Positions 48,315 through 58,800 of a stretch of DNA of 64,000 nt are shown piece by piece. The first letter of the stretch is position 1. The number at the start of each line of letters is the position of its first letter. The DNA comes from Biscogniauxia marginata (lineage: Eukaryota > Ascomycota > Sordariomycetes > Xylariales > Xylariaceae): assembly GCA_022695795.1 (NCBI GenBank), contig MU404175.1, positions 1-64,000 on the forward strand. The letters are read 5' to 3'. The translations under genes and the position numbers were made by a program. A model generated the notes under the pieces. That model searched no databases, had not been told where the DNA came from, and saw only the letters and a program-made list of their open reading frames with translations.

Positions 48315-50204
48315 CTAATTATGCGCAACCTCCAGCGTCCGCCTCTCCATCTCCTCGAAAGCCGCGACCACGCCGCCGTAGCGCTGGAACACGCCGTCGC
48401 GGAACCCGTCGTCGACCTTGCGCACGGCCTCGTCCTCGCGCCAGCGGCGGCCGATGAGATCGTCAAAGGTCTCTCCCTCTCCCTCTCCCTCCCCTTCTCC
48501 CTCGCTCTCGTCGCGGCGCCGCTCGAGCGCCCACAGCGCCTTGTACGCGCCCCCGAGCGCGCACGCGTTGCCGCCCACGTCGAGCCGGTACACGCCGTCG
48601 GCGCCGCCGAGCACGTCGCCGAACGCGCGCGCGATCGCCGGGTTGAGCGACCCCCCGCCCACGAGGTAGACGCGGCGCGGCTGCGGCGGCAGGCCCGGCC
48701 GCCCCGGCGGGCTGCGCACCAGGTTGTGCGACCGCAGCCGCATCGAGAGCGCCTGCGACTCGACGATGACGCGCGCGTCCGTCGCCGCGCCGCCCGTGCC
48801 CCCCCAGTCGGCGCCGCCCGCGCTCTCGGCGAGCCCGCTCCCGTCGGGGTTGCACGTGTACCGCCACGTGCCGGCCCGGACGTTGGGCACGATCTCCGGC
48901 AGCGGGAAGTACAGGCCCAGCTTGGCCCTGTCGCCTTCCTTCCTGATGTCGAGCGGTGGGGTTTCCAGCACGTGCTTGTTGAAGTTGGCCCAGGGGTCGG
49001 GGCCGGACGGTTTGGGCAGCCTGTCGCGGACCTGCTCGCGCGCTAGCCCGCCGTTCTTGTAGCACAGCATGAACATGAAATGGTTCTTGTTCGTGGGGTG
49101 GTTCATGAAGTGGTATGAAGGATCCGGCTTGTAGTGGGGCGTGTTCATGAGGAACGTGCTAGAGGTACCGAGCGAGACGATCGCATCGAGTGGCCGGAGA
49201 GGCAGCGACAGTATTGTCGCCGGGTTATCTCCCGTGAAAGGCGCGATTTGGCAGTCGGGGCTGAAACCAAACCGGTGCACGAAATAGGGGGATATCGACC
49301 CCAAACTCTTACCTCCATCGATCGGTACGTCGCCTAATTTTTTGCGAAGCTCGGGGACGCCCTCCTTCGTAGCTGTCAGTTCCAAGAGTTTCTCGTTCCA
49401 CGTCTCGGCAGCTATGTCCCAGAGATTCATGCCCGTAACATCGCTGATATCTATCGGGGCGATGGCACCGAGGAAGATGGAGGCAAGGAAAGAAGAGGCA
49501 AGTGAGATACGAGCGGTAGAGGCATACACTTCGGGACGTCTTCTCCGCATCCTCAAGATCTGTGTGCCTGTGAAGCGCTGTGCTCTGTTAGAGAAGGCCT
49601 ACAATTCCGGGTCGAAGACCGGATTTCTAACTTACATGATGAGCAGCGCTTCCGGTAACCTCGGCCAACTTTTCACGCGTTCCTAGATGAGCATCAAAGA
49701 GATCGCACTCGGCTTGTGTGCTGTGGTCCTGCCAGCTGGGCGCAAATTCATACGAAAATACATGGGACAACTGCTCTATGAGGGTCTTCCCACTATCCAG
49801 TTGCTTCAAGGCGGGTTCGGCGTCCTTATTCCAGTACACACTTGAGTGCTGCTGGCCGGAGCCGCTGATACCCCTAATGTCTTTTATGGAACAGCCATTA
49901 TCCCGTAGCCGGTTCAAGACCAGCTCCGCGGCCTCAACCCACATGGCAACGGGCGCAAAGACCTCGCCCTCATCGTCATTGGTTTGCACGCCCTTCTTGA
50001 TTTTGTACTTGGCCGCGAAATCGGCGTCGAAGTCGACCTTGGCTTGAGAGACGACCTTAAGGTCCGACTGGATTACAATCGCTGTTGGCTGGTCAGCAGG
50101 CAGTTTACATGTATTCCTGCGGTATTTGTATTTGCGCTGCTCTGCTTGCCTTTGAGCTGTTGGGTTGATAGATCGAACCCTAGATATAGTGGGTGTGAGC
50201 TCAT
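48315..50204 (-). CDS. XKS1: D-xylulokinase (FGGY family)
   Basis: Three exons: 50204-50150, 50081-49636, 49577-48315; 587 residues. Intron 1 (68 nt) begins GCAAGC and ends CAACAG, a GC-AG intron; joining gives GFDLSTQQLKAIVIQSDLKV, the expected phosphate-binding start. No GT donor gives the right frame. The enzyme phosphorylates D-xylulose to xylulose 5-phosphate, the entry of pentoses from xylan into the pentose phosphate pathway. Visible blocks: QTNDDEGEVFAPVAMWVEAA, GISGSGQQHSSVYW, FTGTQILRM, DISDVTGMNLWDI, APFTGDNPATILSL, VSLGTSSTFLMNT, VYLVGGGSLNPAIARAFGDV and GGNACALGGAYKALW. A (EG)n insert (ESEGEGEGEGEGE) lies near the C-terminus. The C-terminal 220 codons are extremely GC-rich compared with the rest. 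Confidence 0.95.
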
Positions 50205-50947
50205 CCTGCTTCTCTATAAATTAACGTCGTAATTAACCTATGTGTTGGAGGTGGTATTCCAGGATTGAGGGGAACACTGGGTTCTGGTGACACAGACAGA
50301 AGCATAGTGTGCAATATAAAGACCCCCAGATATAATAAAGCTTGAGGTGCATAATCAGGTGGTCACGATAGCAAGTTTGTGGTCAGAGGCCCCAAAAATT
50401 TAGGTATGATGTATTAAGGGACCGTTCTCTCGGAACGGGGGGTTCCACCAGTCTAGAAGGTGCTACACCTATCAGACCTCGTAGAATTCAGCCTAAATAC
50501 CAAGCGCTCCAATCAGTGAGCTTGTAAGACGCCCTGGCTTCTCAAATCACGATAGCGACAGCTCCGAGTTCGCTGCACAACATACCGATGTGCATATACA
50601 TGAGGGTCACTTCTGGGAAAAGTCTACTTCACTTGAGCGGAAACGACAGCCAACTTTTCTGAATGACATTGATATTCTAACAACAGCCACCAAATGTAGG
50701 TACCTAGCTCAGATGTCCAGATGCTTGTGCCTATGATCTCTGAACGCCAATTTTTATACACGTCAAGTCATGCATGTATGTACTGTACATCCAAGCTCAT
50801 CCCTCAAGAGCTCAAGCTTCCAAAAGTTCAACCGACATTTTGGTATCATCCAGGCCTTCTTGACTGCCAAAGTGTTGCCTGGTATCCGCCCAACGCCCCT
50901 AACGCCCCTAACGCCTCTAAGATGATGATGACCTTGTAACGCCTCGC
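50205..50947. other. Xylulokinase promoter and CDF transporter 3' flank
   Basis: About 740 bp with no gene. Tandem AACGCCCCT units occur at about 50,892-50,915, close to the transporter's 3' end. Confidence 0.6.
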
Positions 50948-52490
50948 CTATTTCGATTTATAGTGGCCGTTACCATTGCCGTTACCATTACCGTTTTGGT
51001 TATGGTTGTGGTTATCGTCCTCCTCCTCGGGCTCGGGGCTCGATCTAGGGCTGACATCACCGGGAATGAACTCGTCAAACTTGGGCACGGCTGTCACGTC
51101 TTTTGGCAGAAATCGGACACGGACCTTGCGGACCCCCCGTACCTTGCCGCCGACTCGGGTGCGGATCTTGTCCTCGACCTCCCTAACGTCTTCCACCGTC
51201 CAGGCTTTAGGCACTGCCACCTCCAAGTCCACCAAGTAGTTCTGTCCCGACTTGACACCAGACACATCCCGAAGCTCGATGTCATGTCCTTCGCTGATAT
51301 CAGCAAAGACCTTCTGTGCCTGCTTTCGGACAGATGCCTTGACTTCGTCATCAATGCTTCGGTCGGCAAGCTCGAAAAGGGAGGCGAGCGTGTTTTCAGC
51401 GCCGGCTTTCACCACCATCATGGAAATGAGCAGTCCACCAATGGGGTCTAGCCATGCAGCATTTTCCATGAAGTTTGCTCCGAGAATCGCTGCCAGTGTA
51501 ACGATGCCTGTGAGGCTGTCGATTCGGTGGTGGATGGCATTGGAGGCAAGGACGGACGATTTGCGTTCGCGGGCAACCTTCATGGCTGATTTGAATATGT
51601 TAATGATTGCACAACTCTAGATGGATAGCAGCTAACTTACTTGCATGGTAGAGCCACTCCTTGACTGCCACAGTGCCCGCCGCGAGCCAAGCAGCGTGTA
51701 TGCTGGGGACGGCACTGCCATGGTCATGACCGTGGCTGTGGCTGTGACTATGTGCATGCGACATGATTTCAGCTGCCGATGCAGGGTCAAGAAAGAAATG
51801 GCCGTAGAGTGTCAAAAGACTTCCGTAGCCCATCCAAAGCCCGCCAAAGAAAAGCATGCTCGAGACGCCCAATGAGCCCAGACTTTCAATCTTTCCAAAT
51901 CCAGTCGGGAACTTGTCCGTTGGCGGTTTGAGACTCCAGGAAATGGTCGCAAGGGTCAAGATGTCGGATGCCAGGTCTGTTACACTGTGAATGGCGTCGG
52001 CAACCATTGCTTTCGAATTGAACATGTATCCGCCGACTCCTTTGGCAATTGCCATGCCGAGGTTAGAGAAGAGGCCGAGGCGCGTAATGCGCACACCAGC
52101 GTCGTTCTTGTTCTGCGAGGTAAGGTAGACATTGTCGTGATGGTGGTGATGGCCGTGGCCGTGCTTGTGGCCGCTATGGTTTCGCGTCTGGGTAACAGTC
52201 GCCATTATGGCAGGGAATGAACGAAGAAAACGATGGTGTAAGAAGTGCGCGGAAGGAATGGCAGGAAGAGAAGGAGGGTTTGCAGGAGTACAGGAGGTTT
52301 GCAGAACGCGACGGTGATGGATGTGGTGTGGTTGATGTGTCCTCAGGAAGGAACCTAGGGGCGAACCAAAGGGCTGCTGATGTCGGATAAAAGCCGTGTT
52401 GTAGGTGGTGGTGGTGCTGTGCAGCAGCTCTGGCCCAGCTGCGAAACACTGGCGCAGGCGGCCTCGGCACGGCCTACATTGTGGAAACAT
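50948..52490 (-). CDS. Mitochondrial-type CDF metal transporter (MMT1/2 family)
   Basis: Two exons: 52490-51641 and 51585-50948; 495 residues. The intron (55 nt) has GTAAGT and AAATCAG. The first ATG gives an Arg-rich, acid-poor N-terminus (MFPQCRPCRGRLRQCF and on), which fits a mitochondrial presequence. A second ATG at 52205 (MATVTQTRNHSGHKHG) would omit it. Cation diffusion facilitators exchange protons for divalent metal; yeast Mmt1/2 move iron across the mitochondrial membrane. The metal-site motifs are present: DAIHSVTDLASD in TM2 and NAIHHRIDSLTG in TM5. His-rich stretches (HKHGHGHHHHHDN and HSHSHSHGHDHG) precede TM1 and lie in a loop. The C-terminal domain (EVKASVRKQAQKVFADISEG, YLVDLEVAVP) is the cytosolic dimer part. 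The tail has (NG)n repeats. Confidence 0.9.
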
Positions 52491-53476
52491 CAAGGGTGAG
52501 TGAATTGGGCCAGGAATGCGCCCGGCGACTGACGTATGCAAGAGGACTGGACGCGTGTATAGTGATTTGCTTATACCAGAGCTGCTTCGCCCTTTGACCT
52601 GTCTCCCAAGTTGCTGGCATGGATAAGGAATGTGGGAGGACCTGAAACAGAGTCGCACATCAGAAAGCGACGTCAATAATGGCGACGACTTTGGATGTAA
52701 AAAGCTCGGAGTTACTAGCGCTTTTAGGGCCTTTCCAATTTTTTTGCACAAGGCTTCGTAAGCTGGCTGGCCGAACCTGTCGCGGGTTGTGGGCGGGCTC
52801 CACTATAGAGTATAAAAATGTACACGAGCTGCAATTCTCCGACGAAAAGGTACCTACCTGCCTTTATTGGATTATATCGTGGGTTGCAATTTTTATATAT
52901 CCAATGAGAGTACATGTGATTACGAAGTATGGTGAAATATTTTACATATTGCTAATGCTTACCTACCTGAGATAGGCACTGATTAGTACTCTTATTTGTT
53001 CCCTGGTTACGGTACACGAGAAGGCTAAAACGAAACCTTTTTCTGAACCAATACAGAGGTACCAATCTACCTACATACCTAATGGTGGGGCCAATCATGT
53101 ATACGTACAATGTACCTCACAAATATATCCGGAACATATGACTGGTGTAGCGGGTTGGCCTTGTTTGCTTAGGTACATGCTACGGTACCTGCTTATTCAT
53201 TAGGTACCTCTTATTGGCTGGAGCGCAGGGATTAAAGTCTGCTGTAAGTTACCTAGGCTCGAGGGCTACCTACCTAACCTTAATCGAAAGCTAAGGCTGA
53301 GATAAACAATGCTATTATCGGAAACGTATGACTTCACCACCCAAAATGCTGCTTTGTTTTTAACGAGTAACTTTCCTTTCGCTTCTGTATTAGGATTCCC
53401 GATATATTGCATCTCGTTCTATGATGATCGTATGTAGCTACACGTAATATCAAAGCCGCAAGAAAAATCATATGAA
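52491..53476. other. Divergent promoter between CDF transporter and sirtuin
   Basis: The transporter frame stays open to 52,751, but without an ATG. The remainder is AT-rich with dense CCTA/TAGG and GTACCT motifs (52,849-53,280). No gene seen. Confidence 0.55.
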
Positions 53477-54679
53477 ATGCGCAAGCCTTATATGCGTATA
53501 CCCTATACGGATGTGTTAGCAGCCCCTACCGTTTTCCCGAGGAGTGCATCCACCATCGCCGGTGCTGTCGCGGCCCTGCAACAATTTTTCCCGGCCGCGT
53601 CACCGGGTGGGGCCCGTTCGACTACGGCTGTGCTCACCGGCGCAGGCATTTCTGTTGCGAGTGGGCTGGCGGACTACCGGGGCACCAAGGGCACGTATCG
53701 AGTAAATGCGACGTACCGCCCCATCTATTATCACGAGTTCATCTCCAACCACGAGGCGAGGAAGCGCTACTGGGCCCGGAGTTTTCTGGGCTGGACTACT
53801 TTGCACAAGGCTCGACCGAACGCTGGTCACTTCGCACTGAAGCATCTCGGCGATTTGGGTCTCATTGAGAGCGTCATCACGCAGAATGTAGATTCTTTCC
53901 ATTCAAAAGCTCACCCTAATATACCCACTATCGAGTTACACGGCTATCTCAGGTCCTGCGTTTGCACGTCTTGTCACGAAGAGCTACCGCGGGATGTTTT
54001 CCAAGACGAGTTGGCGAGACTGAATCCTGCGTGGGACGCCTTTTTGCAGGAAGTTCTGGCCTCCGGCGCTCTGGATACGGAGAACCCAGACGAACGCCGA
54101 GCCAGGGGAATGCGGACAAATCCCGATGGAGATGTTGACCTCCCAGGCGCACCGTATACGACTTTCCGTTACCCTGCATGTCCGAGATGTCTCACGAATC
54201 CACCGGTAATTGGCGATGGAAGTCGTGCAACGGTTGAAGTTGACGCAGACGGTGCATGGAAATCAACAAGTACTGCAGGTATCTTGAAGCCAGCAGTCGT
54301 CATGTTTGGAGAGAGCATACGTGGGCCTGTTAAGGCTGCTGCGGAACAGACTATCGAGAGGGCCGACAGATTGCTTGTCTTGGGAACATCTCTAGCGACA
54401 TACTCCGCTTGGCGACTAGCTAAGCAAGCCAAGGACCGTGGCCTCCCAATCGCAATCGTCAACCTGGGAGGGGTGAGGGGCGAGGACGTATTGTTCGACG
54501 GCCTTGATCCATCTCAAGGCGGCAGCCAGGGGGCGAGAATAGATATGTCTACTGATGAGGTACTGCCGGCGCTTGTAAAGCAGCTGCGGCAGTCATTGAG
54601 TCTGAAGGCTGCCCAAGAGAGTCATGGCCATGCAGTCGGCGAACACGGCGCCTCAGCCTTCAAAGACTTGTTGTCCTAA
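53477..54679 (+). CDS. Sirtuin, NAD-dependent protein deacylase (SIRT4-like, class II)
   Basis: Single exon, 400 residues. NAD-binding GAGISVASGLADYRG lies at 55-69, the TQNVDSFHSKAH motif at about 135-146, catalytic His155 in ELHGYL, and the zinc Cys pairs C163/C166 and C235/C238. GTSLATYSAWRL and IAIVNLGG complete the Rossmann fold. The TQNVDxxHxKA form and the PAVVMFGE motif place it with class II (SIRT4-type) sirtuins, which are mitochondrial. The first 30 residues are basic and could be a presequence. A long insert between the two Cys pairs (about 170-232) is larger than in human SIRT4. Deacetylase, lipoamidase or ADP-ribosyl activity cannot be told from the sequence. Confidence 0.93.
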   Translation: MRKPYMRIPYTDVLAAPTVFPRSASTIAGAVAALQQFFPAASPGGARSTTAVLTGAGISVASGLADYRGTKGTYRVNATYRPIYYHEFISNHEARKRYWARSFLGWTTLHKARPNAGHFALKHLGDLGLIESVITQNVDSFHSKAHPNIPTIELHGYLRSCVCTSCHEELPRDVFQDELARLNPAWDAFLQEVLASGALDTENPDERRARGMRTNPDGDVDLPGAPYTTFRYPACPRCLTNPPVIGDGSRATVEVDADGAWKSTSTAGILKPAVVMFGESIRGPVKAAAEQTIERADRLLVLGTSLATYSAWRLAKQAKDRGLPIAIVNLGGVRGEDVLFDGLDPSQGGSQGARIDMSTDEVLPALVKQLRQSLSLKAAQESHGHAVGEHGASAFKDLLS

Positions 54680-54741
54680 GACCGCACCACATAGCTACCT
54701 TAACGTATATATCTGGTAATATGGAATATTGTTCATATAAT

Positions 54742-55356
54742 CTAGAAGAAATTTGAGTAGCCTGTGGTTTTGGCTTTCATTCGATCCGGAGTTCTTGTCG
54801 CTGCGGATTCAGGTTTCTGTTCCATCCTTGTAGGCGCCGCTGGTGGCGGTTTCGGCCTCTCGGTTTTCCGTGCGTTTTTGACTATATCGCCCTGTTCGAT
54901 CTCCTTTAGTACTTCCTCCCATTCCCTCTCCTTTTCGACGTCGCCGGTACCCAAGGCCTTCTCAACATCCACCTCTTCGCCCTTCTGCAGCTTTTCTACC
55001 ACCTCCCGTAGCAGCCCGATGCGAACATCCGCCCGTCTCACGAATGTGTCGAAGTCCTTTCTCAGCGTAATCATCTGGATCGACATCGAGCCGATGAGGA
55101 TGAATATCAAGATGAAGAATGTGGCTGGATTCCATTCCTTCGACTTTGGCTTCGTGGGGGCACCCGAAGATGGCTCAGGGCGTCGGCGAAGCGGCTTTGG
55201 TACCATGGACTTCCAAAACGACAGCTGAACAACCGACGGGAGCGAGCTTGCATATCGTATAGTCTGGGTCTGATATATGGGAGTTGACCGCAGAGTTGCT
55301 GCGACCCGAAATTCTACTGGCACTCGGAGAGCTCTACGCCGGATTAATGTCGCCAT
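54742..55356 (-). CDS. Small mitochondrial-looking membrane protein (DUF5321-like)
   Basis: Single exon, 204 residues. The Arg-rich start (MATLIRRRALRVPVEFRVAA) is a good mitochondrial presequence. One membrane helix lies at about 78-96 (ATFFILIFILIGSMSIQMIT), followed by a charged coiled coil (RIGLLREVVEKLQKGEEVDV and an acidic stretch). The tail is basic and Pro-rich, ending GYSNFF. It resembles the fungal family I recall as DUF5321, of unknown function; this recall is unverified. The stop lies 62 nt from that of the sirtuin gene, tail to tail. Confidence 0.8.
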   Translation of the reverse strand: MATLIRRRALRVPVEFRVAATLRSTPIYQTQTIRYASSLPSVVQLSFWKSMVPKPLRRRPEPSSGAPTKPKSKEWNPATFFILIFILIGSMSIQMITLRKDFDTFVRRADVRIGLLREVVEKLQKGEEVDVEKALGTGDVEKEREWEEVLKEIEQGDIVKNARKTERPKPPPAAPTRMEQKPESAATRTPDRMKAKTTGYSNFF

Positions 55357-55858
55357 GACTTATCCTCAGGTATGGTAGGTCGTGATGGGATATGGAAGGG
55401 CACCGGGTGTTGGTTAGAATTGTTAAATGATAGAGGAAGTAATTTTTCTTCCCGAGCCAAACAAGGCAGAGAACAAATAACTTAGCTAACGCAACCGACC
55501 TACCTTGTATAAGTTTTCAGGTACCTAGGTAGATAGTAGCAAGCCACACTCAATGGTGGGGCTGGGTGGCTGCTAGTTGCTGTGCCAACTAACCTTCTTC
55601 TATTTTGGGGTGAGCTGGGATCCACCCGTACACAAATCCATCATCTGCTGGCCCAATCGTGAACTGTCATAGCATTACATCAATAATCACAAATTGGACA
55701 ATTGTACATCCAACAACTTTCCACGCACTGGTATGCTATGGCCTCTTTTTGCTTTTAACTTGCATCCTTTGGCCTGGCGTTTGTGATACCCCCGGTTCAG
55801 TCTCTTGCTCACGACGACATGATTATAAGACTCGGCATTGATCATACTTGCACACGAT
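55357..55858. other. Divergent promoter between the membrane protein gene and separase
   Basis: About 500 bp. CCTAGGTAG and CCTACCTTG lie at about 55,500-55,535. The frame of separase extends to 55,838 only from a TTG. No gene. Confidence 0.6.
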
Positions 55859-58800
55859 ATGGCTTCCTCCCTACTCGCACAGGCCGACGCGGTCCGCGCT
55901 GCTGTCACCTCGATATCGACATGCACCCCAACAACATCCGCCACATTAAAAGAACTTCTTCAAGGCAGGGACGACGATGATAACAGTTCCTCCCAACGAC
56001 CGAAACCGCGATCAGGCAAGGCAGCACAAATACCGGTCAGAGCAAAGCCCGCTACAACAACGAAGCAAAGAACAAAAACAAAAGCAACCCAGGAGAGTAG
56101 CAGTGATGGGGGGCGTCTGGCAGCCAAAGACAAGGCTGTGCTTGCTACTCAGGTCATCAATGCAACACTCAAGGCTCTGGGTGATGCGGCCAAGGCGCCG
56201 CCCGTTTCCAACCCGAGCCCACGATCCCCCACCAAGATCGATTTGGTAAAATCCGCGACTCGGAAAGCCCTCCGAAGATCGAGCTCGATGCCCATGACGC
56301 CCCTCCAACCTCGTTCCCTCAACCGAGTCTCGACTTCCCCCGCGGCAGTCAAAACGTGTCGGTCACCGGCCTCGTCGATATCATCTAGCTGCTTAGCAAC
56401 AGTAGAATGTGCCCGAGCGGCGTTCGCAACGCTCAGAAGTTTGCAATCCTCCGGTGCTATCAAACTTCCCGAGCTGCAGTTGGAAACTGGAATGTCCGCT
56501 TTTATAAGCAAACTGATCGCATTGAATCTGTTTGAGCAGGCGGTGAAGGAATTGAGGATATTGAAGCGGAGGTTAGAATCCATTGCGGCTCCGAGTACAT
56601 CCAAGAAGAGTACTGGCACCACCTCCGACCCAAACGTGGCACCGAAGACTCTTTCAGACCTGCTAGACTACCCTAAGGTGAATACGTCGGGCCCCCTGCT
56701 GGGCTATATCATCACTGCTCAACTCCAAGCACTTCGAATTTTCCACGGGTTGAAGAAATCAGCACACCTCGATGCTATTCTACCTTTCCTACGACAATCC
56801 AATCAGTCTTCTCCTTTGAACTTACTCTTGCGGTCCCTCGAAGATGAGAAGCCCGATCGCACGAAATGTTCGAGACAACTGGAAAGCCTGGCCCAAAATC
56901 TTCTGTCTCTGACGCCGAGTGTTGCCACGAAAGACGACGGCATCGCGCTCGAATCAAGACTAAGTCCATCTCCTGAAGCCTCTTTAGAAGCGCAAGCACT
57001 TGGGTTGGCGATCAGGCTACAGTCATGGAGTGTTTCCGGTCACAAAGGCGATGTCGACAAGGACATATTATTGCCATTTTCAAAATGCTTGTCTACTTTC
57101 TTGAGGAGGAGCTCGTCAGAGCCGTATCCCGCGCTCTTCTCAGCGTTCTGTCAGGTGTGGGAACGGATTGAGAAGTCGGGACTGAGACCATCGGAATCTT
57201 CGAAATCTCCTTTGGCGGTCACTTATCAGGTTCTGGCTACGGCATCTCGAGACTCTGGGAATGTTAAGGAAGCAACAAAATGGACGAAGAAGTTAAGAAG
57301 CATCATGAATTCGAAAGAAGACTCTCCTGCTAAGTGTTGCACCATCGCGGCTCAGTTGCTTGCTCTGTCCTTAAAGGGGTCAACTGATTCGGATGAGAGT
57401 CTCATAACCGAAGTCTTAGAGGGGTTGCAGGGCTCTCTCAGTGGCAATGTCACAGAGCTAGACGACCTTCTTGTCAGCATCTGCTTCCTTCGGAAGGCCG
57501 TAATGAGTGTCCTGACCCAATCAAGCTCGATTGCCAAAGATACACAGCAGCACCTCGAATCTTTCATCTTTCAGTTGCCTCGGTTTGCTCTGAGATGGCT
57601 AGGCAAACCACCAGCCTTGAGCGGCGCTACCAAGGAATTTCTTCGTTTTGACCAGCGCCGACAATTATTATCGAAATACCTACATCATCTCCTCGATTCG
57701 GCTCTCATGCTTGCGAAAGTGCTGATAGACGAGGACCGGCTGGTCTGGGATGTGATAGATTCTTTGCTTCAAGATAGTCTTGGACTACTCGAAAATATGG
57801 GAGATGTCGCTGAACTAGGAGCTAAGAGCAACCCATCTGCTTCATTTCACGTCAAAATATCACATCTCTATTATCAACAACATCTAGCGCTACAAAAGTC
57901 TTCTGTACAAACGACCGAGTCTACTTCTCTGCGAGCACTTCGCAGATCAATAGACAGCATCAAACGTCGCCCGGAATCTGAACAGGCTCGGGCGCGACTT
58001 TTAATGAAATGGGAAAAGTTTGCGGAATTATGTAAGGCTTCCGGCAGGCGAGATGATGCTGCCGATGCTCTTCGGTCAATCAGAGATCACTTAGTTCAAC
58101 AGGGGGTTGTCACGGCAATTACTACGAGCCTGGCTACCCAGTCGGTCTCTACATCATGGCAGCTGAACCCCGAAGCCGAATTGCTATCACGAACCGTGTG
58201 CAATCTAGCTAAGCTAGACCGAAAACCCAATGACTGGACGTGGCTACTTGCCGGCTCGGACAAAGCTACTGCCTTGGAACATGACTTTTATTTCATCCTC
58301 TCACATGACAGCAGGTATAGCCGAGAGTTAGACATCTCAAACCCGACGATCAAAGATCTGCTGCAGTACTACTACTCCCCTGAGGAACACCCGATCAGAA
58401 GAACCAGGACATTGCTTCAACTACTTATAGCTGGTTTGGAAACACGAGAACAGACGGTAGCCTTACAATCAGAAGTTGAGGCAATGCTTTGGAGCATTGG
58501 CAAATCAAATATAGGGAACGATTCTGGATTGGAACGGTATATCCCGCACTTGCAGGCACTGACATCTTGCATATCTGGATTGCTTAATGGCAATTTGGAC
58601 TCATCCGGGATTAGAAGTGCACTATCGGAGTGGAAGATCATGATATCTGGGTGTCAATCATCCGAAGAATTACAAAACCGCATCGATAACCCCCGCCAGC
58701 TACTTACAACTCTTCAGTCCCTTGCCGACTTCGCTAGAGTCCAAGGCTTACAAGCTCTTCTGACCGACATTCTCGAGCTCTCAGCTAAGATCGCGGATCT

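Noticed and set aside
48321..49065. Long Arg/Ala/Pro-rich frames overlapping xylulokinase on both strands
   Set aside because: Shadow frames produced by very high GC content of the real exon.
52491..52751. Upstream extension of the CDF transporter
   Set aside because: Open frame but no ATG before 52,490.
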